Assembly: GCA_013375455.1 (NCBI GenBank) | Contig: JABXJT010000013.1 | Span: 1-64,000, forward strand | From: Candidatus Helarchaeota archaeon | GTDB taxonomy: Archaea; Asgardarchaeota; Lokiarchaeia; Helarchaeales; HEL-GB-A | Reading direction: 5' to 3' | Length of the DNA stretch: 64,000 nt | Shown: positions 26,866 to 34,956 of the stretch, piece by piece | Numbering within the stretch: the stretch's first letter is position 1 | Layout: each line of letters begins with the position of its first letter | Translations under genes and position numbers: made by a program | Notes under the pieces: generated by a model | What the model saw: only the letters and a program-made list of their open reading frames with translations | Databases searched by the model: none | Told to the model about the DNA's origin: nothing

Positions 26866-26875
26866 TTTTTATATA
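26866..26875 (+). promoter_or_regulatory. TATA box of the DUF4430/ECF operon
   Basis: TTTTTATATA stands 94 bases before the signal-peptide gene start at 26960. An initiation site about 25 bases downstream would fall inside the tandem palindrome at 26881-26918, which fits repression by steric block. Confidence 0.55.
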
Positions 26876-26880
26876 CCAAA

Positions 26881-26918
26881 TAGTACAAATTGTGCTAGAC
26901 GTAGTACAGATTGTCCTA
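26881..26918 (+). promoter_or_regulatory. Tandem palindromic operator, two 17-bp half-operators phased by 21 bp
   Basis: Two related 17-mers, TAGTACAAATTGTGCTA (26881-26897) and TAGTACAGATTGTCCTA (26902-26918), lie in direct repeat with four bases between them. They share 14 of 17 positions. Each is itself an imperfect palindrome (7/8 and 6/8 arm matches). The 21-bp period is two helical turns, so two dimers could bind the same face. The site begins six bases after the TATA box. Confidence 0.7.
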
Positions 26919-26959
26919 CTAATGGCAATCATCAAAACAAAATTTTGAAGTTGATACTA

Positions 26960-27703
26960 ATGAAAAAACCTATATTGGTAGTATTAAGCGCATTATTATT
27001 ATTCAGTTTAGCATTTACCATTCCGATCAGCGTGAATGCAAATTCTTCAATTAGTTCAGTGGTTGCAGGTGACCAGATCTCGTGGGAAGTGACAGATTAT
27101 AATGAAACAAACAATTTATTTGATCCAGCGGATTGGTGGAGGACTTCTGATTGGGCCCTTCTTGGCCAATACAATCTTAGCATTGGAGATTTCATAAGCT
27201 TCTTAATAATAGATCCTGCTGCGTGTACCGGGACTCTTGAAATTGGAAATTTAACCCTATCGTTAACGACCAGACATGACATTGGATTCAATTTAATCAT
27301 AGTTACAGGTCCTGCAGGATTTTACATATATTCATTCGATCCTGCATTTATTTCGCATACTAATTGGAACGAGCAAACAGAATTGGCAAACAATGCTTCG
27401 AGTGAGCAAGGCGCTTCTTTAACCGTTCAAACATCCTCTGGAGTGTTCTTAGGAGAAAATCGACAAACCATTTCCTTCAATTGGAATAAGAGCGGAACAA
27501 TTAGCAATTCGACGTACGATTACCAAACGGGAATTCTTTTACATCTATATGCAAAAAATGGAAATTGGATTCTTGAAATGCAAATTTCTGGCATTACTTA
27601 CCAAGCCATTCCTGGATTTTCAGGAATTCTTGTTACATTTACTTTAATAGGTTTGATAGTATTGATTCAGCTTTTCAAGAAACCTAAAATGGTTGAAATA
27701 TGA
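26960..27703 (+). CDS. Secreted, C-terminally anchored hypothetical protein (PGF-CTERM-like tail)
   Basis: A 247-residue exported protein. The ATG at 26960 is chosen since it gives a clean signal peptide (MKKPILVVLSALLLFSLAF, then Ala-containing cleavage region). The ectodomain is Asn/Thr-rich with several N-glycosylation sequons and no recognised domain. It ends in a Pro-Gly-Phe motif, a hydrophobic segment and KKPK, reminiscent of archaeal PGF-CTERM tails processed by archaeosortases; a plain transmembrane anchor is the alternative. The stop overlaps the next start (ATGA), so it is translationally coupled to the DUF4430 gene and probably takes part in the same uptake or surface-binding process. 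Confidence 0.75.
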   Translation: MKKPILVVLSALLLFSLAFTIPISVNANSSISSVVAGDQISWEVTDYNETNNLFDPADWWRTSDWALLGQYNLSIGDFISFLIIDPAACTGTLEIGNLTLSLTTRHDIGFNLIIVTGPAGFYIYSFDPAFISHTNWNEQTELANNASSEQGASLTVQTSSGVFLGENRQTISFNWNKSGTISNSTYDYQTGILLHLYAKNGNWILEMQISGITYQAIPGFSGILVTFTLIGLIVLIQLFKKPKMVEI

Positions 27704-28278
27704 AAAGAACAAACATTTGGACGTTCCTTGGACTGATATTTATTCTTACGATACCTTTAATTATATTTAACTTTAGTTCAAGTTCGTACCGCGTGAATTC
27801 AATAAACGCGGATTGGAAGGGCGAATTTTTTCCCTTAATCACTAAAAATGTATCTAATATAACGCTAATTTTGAATTATAACGATGGAGAGAACATTACC
27901 ATTTTTAATATTACCCTAATTGGTGATATTTCACCATATAACGCCACGCTTGTTGTATTAGGAGATCAGAATATCAATGAATATTGGGCGATTAATGGGG
28001 TCTTTGTTAAAGGGTTGCGTATTAATGGCACTTGGTATACAAATGGGGATAATGGGCGAAATTGGCTTTATTATGTAAATGGTATTTTACCTGGTGTAAG
28101 CAGTTCTGTATTTGAATTAACCAATGATTCAGTAGTAGAATGGAGATTCACGGCGGCAGATCCATTTCAAGGGCAACCCAATTTAAATGGCGATTTTTGG
28201 TTAATTGCAGGAATAGTTATAGGTGTTATAGGTTTATGTGCAGTTGCCATAATCTTAATTATTAAAAAGGGTATGTAA
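27700..28278 (+). CDS. Membrane-anchored DUF4430 protein, probable corrinoid-binding surface protein
   Basis: A 192-residue protein with an N-terminal hydrophobic segment (about residues 8-25), an ectodomain, and a C-terminal transmembrane helix (about 166-187). The ectodomain ends with NWLYYVNGILPGVSSSVFEL and DSVVEWRFT, the signature of DUF4430, the fold related to the C-terminal cobalamin-binding domain of intrinsic factor and transcobalamin. In bacteria, such domains accompany ECF-type vitamin transporters. Its overlap with the preceding gene and the S component 33 bases downstream suggest a receptor that hands a vitamin to the transporter. Cobalamin is inferred, not shown. Confidence 0.75.
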   Translation: MKRTNIWTFLGLIFILTIPLIIFNFSSSSYRVNSINADWKGEFFPLITKNVSNITLILNYNDGENITIFNITLIGDISPYNATLVVLGDQNINEYWAINGVFVKGLRINGTWYTNGDNGRNWLYYVNGILPGVSSSVFELTNDSVVEWRFTAADPFQGQPNLNGDFWLIAGIVIGVIGLCAVAIILIIKKGM

Positions 28279-28311
28279 TTTATGTAAGAATAAGATATTG
28301 GTGAATTTTAG

Positions 28312-29166
28312 GTGTTTAAGCGAGAAACCGAAAAACAAGAATCTACTGAACATAAATCCTATGAAAATACAAAAAACTCCGCAGAATCATTTATGTATCA
28401 AAGACTTTCAATCAAAATTACATTAGTTTCTGTTTTTGCCGCCTTATCTATTGGGGTTAGTTATGTATTAGCCCCTTTAATCAATATAGAACTTATGTCA
28501 GTTCTTCTCTTCATTGCAGGATTTCTATACGGTAAATATATCGGAGTATTTGTCGGTTTAATTTCTTCAATCATTTATTACGGTTGGAATCCTTTTGGAG
28601 TTCCTCCTATCCCACTCTATTTGGTATGTGTTAGCTTAATGGCATTTGTCGGGTTTATTGGGGGTTTAGTGAAAAAATCCAAACCCTCGATTACCAAAAT
28701 CAAAATTAAAAGATTAATAGACGTCGGTATCGCAGTATCTGCAGTTGGGGTAGGCTTAATACTTCTCGGGTATTTTTTTAGTCTAATTCCTGCTTTACAA
28801 GTATTTCCAGGAAGAGAATATCTCTGGCCAATGTTCTATAACACGTTTTACATAATTGGAATAATTTTAATACCTGTTGGAATTCCAATCTCTATTATTG
28901 GAATTATTAATCGGAAAAAGTTATCTGAAGAATATCTTCAAATTGCTAATCTGAAGAACATTTTGAAACTCGCTTCAATTGGATTATTGTATACTTTCAT
29001 TTTCGAAATGCTTACGACAGTTGTATTTGCCTACCTTTACTACAATGGAAATATAATGATTGCATTTGCCGTCGGATTTCCTTTTACGTTAATACATTTG
29101 ATTTTCAACACGATAATCTTTGCCGCTTTAGTTTTACCAATACACGATGCGGTAGCGTCAATTTGA
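28312..29166 (+). CDS. ECF transporter S component-like membrane protein
   Basis: A 284-residue polytopic protein with about six hydrophobic segments. The first membrane region (LVSVFAALSIGVSYVLAPL) and the LLFIAGFLYGKYIGVFVGLI segment follow the pattern of ECF S components, which bind a vitamin in the membrane. It is longer than typical S components (about 180-200) owing to an extra central helix pair. The N-terminal 30 residues are charged and cytosolic; GTG 28312 is the start. No EcfA ATPase or EcfT is nearby, so a shared energising module would have to be encoded elsewhere. Its neighbours point to corrinoid uptake. Confidence 0.7.
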   Translation: MFKRETEKQESTEHKSYENTKNSAESFMYQRLSIKITLVSVFAALSIGVSYVLAPLINIELMSVLLFIAGFLYGKYIGVFVGLISSIIYYGWNPFGVPPIPLYLVCVSLMAFVGFIGGLVKKSKPSITKIKIKRLIDVGIAVSAVGVGLILLGYFFSLIPALQVFPGREYLWPMFYNTFYIIGIILIPVGIPISIIGIINRKKLSEEYLQIANLKNILKLASIGLLYTFIFEMLTTVVFAYLYYNGNIMIAFAVGFPFTLIHLIFNTIIFAALVLPIHDAVASI

Positions 29167-29199
29167 GAGAGCAATGAATATCTTCTGTGGTATTAACCG

Positions 29200-30180
29200 A
29201 TGGAGGGAAAGAATTTTATCTCGCATCTTAACATGCTCTGCGTAGAATTCAATACTTTAATGGAATCTGTAATAAAAAATAATATATCTGAGGGGATTTT
29301 GCTATCCGGGGGTCTGGATACAAGCATTATTGCTTCTGTAGCATCAAATTTTATGTCCCTAAAAGCCATTACCGTTGGTTTCCAAAATGCCCCAGCACCT
29401 GATCTTGAATATGCAAGCTTGATGGCAAAGAAATTAGAACTCAAACATTTTATTCATATTTTTGATGAGAATGAATTATATGAGGCCCTTCCAAAGGTCA
29501 TTAAAATTACGGCTTCTTTTGATCCTATGGAAATTCGTAATAGCGTAGTAATTTATATTGGCTTGAGAATTGCAAAGGAGAATGGGGTTCACATCATTCT
29601 AACAGGTGATGGGGCAGATGAACTCTTCGCAGGCTATAGTTTTCTCTTCGGTCTTGAAAAAGAGAAATTGGATTTTGAACTAAAGAGATTATCCGAAATA
29701 ATGATGTTCTCTACGACTCCTTTAGCGAAAGCACTTGAAATGGACGCTAAAATTCCCTTTTTAGACGCGAAAATTCAAAAATTCGCGCGAAATTTAGATT
29801 CGGATTTCAAAATTCATAAAGAAAATGGACAAATTTACGGTAAATGGATATTGCGTAAGGCTTATGAGGGAATTTTACCAAGTTCCATTTTATGGCGAGT
29901 TAAAACACCAATTGAAATAGGTTCTGGATCCACAATCCTCCCTGAATTCTTTAAACGAAAGCTTAGAGATACTGAATTCCTTGACAAGAAAAAAAAGTAT
30001 TATGAAGAAGATGGTATAACGATTCGTGATAAAGAACATTTATTTTATTATGAAATTTACAAATCTATACTTGGCATTCCACGCCCCACTGATCCTGACG
30101 AGAAAACTTGCCCCCAATGCAATTCTAATGTTCATCAAAGAGCAACCTATTGCCGAACGTGTGGCGCATATCCGATCTAA
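29200..30180 (+). CDS. Asparagine synthetase C-domain-like protein with zinc ribbon
   Basis: ATP pyrophosphatase of the asparagine-synthetase type, 326 residues. The PP-loop is seen as GILLSGGLDTSIIAS, followed by LTGDGADELFAGY, which provides the second part of the active site, and PFLDAKIQKFA. The usual N-terminal glutaminase domain is absent. Instead, a C-terminal double-knuckle ribbon (CPQCNSNVHQRATYCRTCG) is added. Such stand-alone domains are found in archaea and may act on tRNA, peptide or small-molecule carboxylates with a separate nitrogen donor; the substrate is unclear. Start ATG 29200; upstream gene is the ECF component, 33 bases away. Confidence 0.75.
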   Translation: MEGKNFISHLNMLCVEFNTLMESVIKNNISEGILLSGGLDTSIIASVASNFMSLKAITVGFQNAPAPDLEYASLMAKKLELKHFIHIFDENELYEALPKVIKITASFDPMEIRNSVVIYIGLRIAKENGVHIILTGDGADELFAGYSFLFGLEKEKLDFELKRLSEIMMFSTTPLAKALEMDAKIPFLDAKIQKFARNLDSDFKIHKENGQIYGKWILRKAYEGILPSSILWRVKTPIEIGSGSTILPEFFKRKLRDTEFLDKKKKYYEEDGITIRDKEHLFYYEIYKSILGIPRPTDPDEKTCPQCNSNVHQRATYCRTCGAYPI

Positions 30181-30277
30181 CCTCCGTTTTTACATAATAC
30201 TTTTCAAAAATTCCGTAATTAATTTAAATAATTTGTTAATTTCTTTAATTTGGAACCCAGCTTCGGATTGTAAGTAG

Positions 30278-32704
30278 ATGAAAAGCATTTTTAAATTGAA
30301 GATTGACGACATTCCAATTGAAAAAAAATATATTGAGAGGTTCAAATCTAATGGATTCTCCACCTTTTTCCCGCCGCAGGCATTAGGGGCAATAGCTCTA
30401 TTTGACATGCCAATTATTGATGAAATTATTGAATTTGACCATAAATCTTATTCCGAATTTCAAATCCCCTTTTTTAAATTATTTCATAAGAGAGTTCGGC
30501 AAGTTGATCAGGAGAATCCACCCTTAGGGGATGACATAAATCAATTTACGGATTCGCGTGAAAATTATTTGTTTTGCATTCCAACGGGTGTAGGAAAGAC
30601 ATTATTGGGGATGCTAGCTGCTATAAAGGCGCTCCCCTTCAAAACTTTATGGTGTTTTACCTTAAAAGCAATCGCGAATGAAAAATACATGGATTTTAAA
30701 AACTTGTTTGAAGATTTAGGAATAAGAGTTGGCATTAAAACCGGTGATTATTCCACCGAAAGAGATAATTATTTAAGTCGTTATGACTGGATCGTTGCTA
30801 CGCCTGAAGCCGCGGATGGTCTCCTCACCTCAAAACCCTCATGGTTGAAAGAAGTGAAATTGGTCGTCTTAGATGAAATTCATTTAGTTCGCGATGTAGG
30901 ACGGGGGTTTAAATATGAGGATGTGGTAGCAAAAAGCCATTACCATAATTTCAATTTAATTGGGTTGAGTGCAACCGTAACTAATGCAGTAGAAATGGCC
31001 CGTTGGTTGAATGCAAATTTAATTTTTAGCGATTGGCGAATGGTACCCCTCAAAAAGGGCGTCCTCTATGGTCGCCAAATTTTCTATTCAAAGAAAAATG
31101 TGACAAGTTTTCGTAGAGTCTCTCCAGATGATGCGATTAATGCAGCAATGACTTTTTTTGAAGATGGAGAACAGGTTCTCTGCTTTGTCGATAGTAGAAT
31201 GCGCATTCAGGAGAAGGCAAGAAAGTGTGTTAAACTCTTAAAAAAGCGGGGATGGCAACCGAATGATGAAATTTCCATTCCAAATACAGAATCAGGGGTA
31301 GGAGAAATTCTAAATGAACTTGTTAAATACGGCATCGCATTTCATATGGCTGGTCTGTCTTTAGAAAACCGCAAAGCTATCGAGGATTTATATCGTGCAG
31401 GATTAATTAAAATTATTTGGGCAACACCAACACTCGCAGCAGGAGTAAACCTTCCGGCGAAACGAGTCATTCAAGTCGGCTATAAACGCGCAACTAGGGG
31501 CCGATGGGAGATGCTGCCGGTAATCGAAATGCACCAACGATGGGGTCGTGCTGGACGACCTCAATATGACAAATTAGGTTATGGCTATGTCACTGCACGA
31601 AAATCTCCTACTGATGAATCTGGTGAAAGACTAACTAAAGAAAAAGAAATTGCTCGTCTAATAGATAGGTACGTGAATGGGGAACCCGAGCCCATACGAA
31701 GCAAATATCTGGTCGAAACAAATCTATATTGTAGTTTATTACGCTGCATTCGCGCAAATTACGCGAGAACAATCGATCAAATTTTGAAATATTATCAAAA
31801 TACCCTAAGCAACATTCAATTCCCCAAAAGCAAAGAAATTATCCTTGAAGCCATTGAATTTTTGGTTGAAAACGGGTTTCTCAAGCGAACGCCTAAACAA
31901 ATACGATCAACCCAATATGGAAATCTTACTTCAGATCTCTATATCCACCCCCTCACGGCACTTACCTATAGCAAGGGGATTGAAATAATTAGTGATACGC
32001 CTGATCCTCTCACCTTAATTTTCATCGTCTGCATGTCTCCTGATGCCATCACCTTACCAATTCGAGGACAAGAAGAGGCAGGATATTGGGCTTTCTATGA
32101 GAATAATAAGATACTGTTTCCACTTGAGATCGAGGAATCATTCCAACTTAGAGCCGTTAAAACCGCAATGGTTCTAGATGACTACAAAGAGGAAATTCCC
32201 ACTAGAGCACTCGAGGAAAAATATCATATAAATATTGGCGATTTAACCCCCATTGTTACCAAATTAGGATATGTTCCTTGGTTATTCAACGCCTTGGCAA
32301 AATTAGCTGCCTATCATAAGCGAACTGCAATGATCCCTCGAATCGAAGTATTAAAAGACCGGATTACTTATGGGGTTAAAGAAAAACGCCTCCCTCTAAT
32401 TAGCATCCGATACGTCTCACGCGAAAGAGCCATCGCACTCCAAAATAATGGATTTGAGACCATTGAATCCATTACCAATGCTGATTTAATGGAATTACGG
32501 AACGTTAACGTGAAAGGGTTTAAGCTTGGCGATTGGGCATCGCGAATACAGAAAGATGCTCAACGGTTCTTAAAGCAGGGGCGAGATCCGATACGCGAAT
32601 ACTCACCCGAGGATTTTCTACCTGCAAAAATTAAAATGCCTGAAAGGAAGAAGAAAAAGCCCTCTACAAAGGCAAAACAGATGACCTTATTATACTACGA
32701 TTGA
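30278..32704 (+). CDS. Ski2/Hel308-like superfamily 2 helicase
   Basis: An 808-residue helicase. Motif I is IPTGVGKTLLG (about residue 103), motif II is LDEIHLV (about 198; DEIH box), motif III GLSATV and motif VI QRWGRAGRPQYD (about 420). A winged-helix and ratchet region follows, and a helix-hairpin-helix-like element (ALQNNGFETIESITNADLMEL) is near the C-terminus, as in Hel308. The C-terminal tail is Lys-rich. Hel308-type helicases act at stalled replication forks, and the gene converges on mcm. An RNA-directed Ski2 role cannot be excluded. Confidence 0.85.
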   Translation: MKSIFKLKIDDIPIEKKYIERFKSNGFSTFFPPQALGAIALFDMPIIDEIIEFDHKSYSEFQIPFFKLFHKRVRQVDQENPPLGDDINQFTDSRENYLFCIPTGVGKTLLGMLAAIKALPFKTLWCFTLKAIANEKYMDFKNLFEDLGIRVGIKTGDYSTERDNYLSRYDWIVATPEAADGLLTSKPSWLKEVKLVVLDEIHLVRDVGRGFKYEDVVAKSHYHNFNLIGLSATVTNAVEMARWLNANLIFSDWRMVPLKKGVLYGRQIFYSKKNVTSFRRVSPDDAINAAMTFFEDGEQVLCFVDSRMRIQEKARKCVKLLKKRGWQPNDEISIPNTESGVGEILNELVKYGIAFHMAGLSLENRKAIEDLYRAGLIKIIWATPTLAAGVNLPAKRVIQVGYKRATRGRWEMLPVIEMHQRWGRAGRPQYDKLGYGYVTARKSPTDESGERLTKEKEIARLIDRYVNGEPEPIRSKYLVETNLYCSLLRCIRANYARTIDQILKYYQNTLSNIQFPKSKEIILEAIEFLVENGFLKRTPKQIRSTQYGNLTSDLYIHPLTALTYSKGIEIISDTPDPLTLIFIVCMSPDAITLPIRGQEEAGYWAFYENNKILFPLEIEESFQLRAVKTAMVLDDYKEEIPTRALEEKYHINIGDLTPIVTKLGYVPWLFNALAKLAAYHKRTAMIPRIEVLKDRITYGVKEKRLPLISIRYVSRERAIALQNNGFETIESITNADLMELRNVNVKGFKLGDWASRIQKDAQRFLKQGRDPIREYSPEDFLPAKIKMPERKKKKPSTKAKQMTLLYYD

Positions 32705-32705
32705 T

Positions 32706-34754
32706 TTAATCCACTGGACTGATCCGGCCTGGCTCTGGTCGATATAAGAGTCCTTCAGCTGTCAATTGTTCAATCGATCGTTCTATTGAAGTTCGCTGAA
32801 TATTACGGCGTTCTCCCTCATTAACTACATCTTCAATCGACACGGGACCACCAGATTGACGTGTCATTTCTTTTATTAAGTCATGTATCGTTTCTAAACG
32901 ATTGCGCTGTGATGTGGATTGGCCGGTAAGAATGGTATCGATATCAGGCATGCCCGTTTCTTGATCAGTCCCTACCTGCCGTAATGAATATTCTAATAGG
33001 CGAATGGATGCTTCTGCATCTTCAATATTGACTTCTGACCGCAATGCCATTCGTGCATGCGCTTGTGCAAGCCTGATAAGCGCCCCTAATTGCCGGGCAG
33101 TGATCGGCACTGGGGCATCTCGCTGATCACCCGTGCTTCGTTTCTCTACATAGAAATTTTTTAATCGTTCTGCAGCATCTGGTGCCAATTCGGGTTTACA
33201 GGTAGTTCTTGCATAATGAATGTATTTTCGCAATAACGATGCCTCAATTGGGGGTTCCACTTCTTCTGTTATGTTTTGAATGATTCGATCCGCCATTTCA
33301 CTGTCCCGTTCAGCTTCCGGCCGATCCTTCATGATGAAAATTAGGTCAAATCGAGAGAGGATCGTGACTGGGAGTTTCTTAATGTTTTCAGCCACGTTCT
33401 TGTATTCGTCATATCTCCCAAAAGTGGGGTTCGCGGCAGCTAGAATGGATGTTCTCGCATTTAAGGTAGCCACAATCCCTGCCTTTGCTATGCTGATCGT
33501 CTGTTGTTCCATCGCCTCATGAATCGCAACTCTATCGGATGGATCCATCTTATCAAATTCATCGAGGCTCGCTAATCCCCGATCTGCTAAAACTAAAGCG
33601 CCTGCTTCAAGTGTAAAATCCCCTGTTTCCCTATCGCGTAAGACCGCTGCGGTCAATCCAACAGCAGTGGCTCCTTTTCCGCTCGTGTAAAGACCCCGAG
33701 GTGCAATTTTGGCAACGTACTGCAGTAGCATCGATTTACCGGTACCTGGGTCGCCCACAAGCAGCAGGTGGGATCCGCCCCGGAATTTAGTGCCATCTTT
33801 TTGTTCTTTGGTTACACCACCGAACAATTGGAGTGCAATAGCCTCTTTTACGTTCTCATACCCAAAGATAGTGGGTGCAATTGAGTGGATGATTTTCCGA
33901 TGGATCCATTCATCTTGTGATAATTTATCAATCTGTTCTTTCTCTTCAGGAGTGATCTCAAGGCGTTCCGTATCAATTTCGGAGGTATCTATGCTATTTA
34001 TCTCAAGAAAGAGATGAAATGTCTTTAAAGTGCCTCGCTGTCCCATATCTTGCGCAGAATAAAGTATACCAACTGCAGTTATACGATTTCCCGGTCGAAC
34101 CATATCTACCAAATCTTCCTTGAGATAACCATCAAGAGATCTCGGGAGTTGCCCTGCTGGAAGTTCCTCCGGCTTCTCCTGAATACGAATTTTCTGCCAA
34201 TCAATAAATCTCGATTCCTGGGCGATAAATGTGAAGGGTCCTTTCCGATTGCAGTTATTATTCGTGCATTGATACGGTTTGGTATAATATTCTCCTTGAA
34301 CAATATCGATTTTTTCACCGCAGGATCGACATTTAAACATACCAATCGTTAATTGTGGCTTCACTTCGCTAGCTCTCGTTAAAATTCCGCTGACTGATAT
34401 GAGCTTTCCGATGTGATCTGAACGAATTTTCCGTAGATGAATTCGATGTGCCTCAGGTAAATTAACAAAGCGTGCATGGAAGGTATGAACTGCATAATCC
34501 TCGGCTTCAATTACCATTAAATTTCTGATTGCTTGTCCAGCAGCCTGTACGTGTTCCAAAGGAGCTTTTAATGTCCGTTCAGCTAATCCTGGGTCATGAT
34601 TCCACAGATCATCAAAATTAATTAGAAGAGATCTTTCGTCTTGACCTGGCATTTGCTCGATCATATTCCGATACTTGATTCGTCCATCAGGAGTGAATTC
34701 CTTAAAAAAATCCTCATATCGTGCAATCGGATCATAATCATCTTCGGTTTCCAT
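32706..34754 (-). CDS. mcm: Replicative helicase MCM
   Basis: Hexameric DNA helicase of replication, about 682 residues. The N-terminal zinc finger reads CRSCG and CTNNNCNRKG (about residues 138-165). The AAA+ core has Walker A GDPGTGKSMLL (about 334), Walker B LASLDEFDKM, sensor 1 ILAAANPTFG and the arginine finger in LSRFDLIFI. A C-terminal winged helix ends the protein. ATG 34754 is chosen because it gives a normal MCM N-terminus; an in-frame TTG or ATG further upstream (to 34847) would add an untypical basic stretch. It is the last gene of a minus-strand group led by two AN1 zinc-finger proteins, one with a GINS domain. Confidence 0.93.
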   Translation of the reverse strand: METEDDYDPIARYEDFFKEFTPDGRIKYRNMIEQMPGQDERSLLINFDDLWNHDPGLAERTLKAPLEHVQAAGQAIRNLMVIEAEDYAVHTFHARFVNLPEAHRIHLRKIRSDHIGKLISVSGILTRASEVKPQLTIGMFKCRSCGEKIDIVQGEYYTKPYQCTNNNCNRKGPFTFIAQESRFIDWQKIRIQEKPEELPAGQLPRSLDGYLKEDLVDMVRPGNRITAVGILYSAQDMGQRGTLKTFHLFLEINSIDTSEIDTERLEITPEEKEQIDKLSQDEWIHRKIIHSIAPTIFGYENVKEAIALQLFGGVTKEQKDGTKFRGGSHLLLVGDPGTGKSMLLQYVAKIAPRGLYTSGKGATAVGLTAAVLRDRETGDFTLEAGALVLADRGLASLDEFDKMDPSDRVAIHEAMEQQTISIAKAGIVATLNARTSILAAANPTFGRYDEYKNVAENIKKLPVTILSRFDLIFIMKDRPEAERDSEMADRIIQNITEEVEPPIEASLLRKYIHYARTTCKPELAPDAAERLKNFYVEKRSTGDQRDAPVPITARQLGALIRLAQAHARMALRSEVNIEDAEASIRLLEYSLRQVGTDQETGMPDIDTILTGQSTSQRNRLETIHDLIKEMTRQSGGPVSIEDVVNEGERRNIQRTSIERSIEQLTAEGLLYRPEPGRISPVD

Positions 34755-34956
34755 TAAAAAACCCCTCTTTAAAAAGCGGATTTCAATGTTCTTCAACAAT
34801 TCTTGAGAGAAACTCCTATATAAACTCATGTGCGATGCAGATAACATATTGATGTTGTTAAATTCTGATGTACGCGCTTATTTCCCTCAATTTTCCGGAA
34901 TAAATCATTTGGATGTAGGAGAAAATACTTTGGCAAAATAATCGATTATTGAATGA

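Noticed and set aside
26807..26959. Upstream extension of the exported protein to 26807
   Set aside because: It would run across the TATA box and operator and bury the signal peptide; the ATG at 26960 gives a proper leader.
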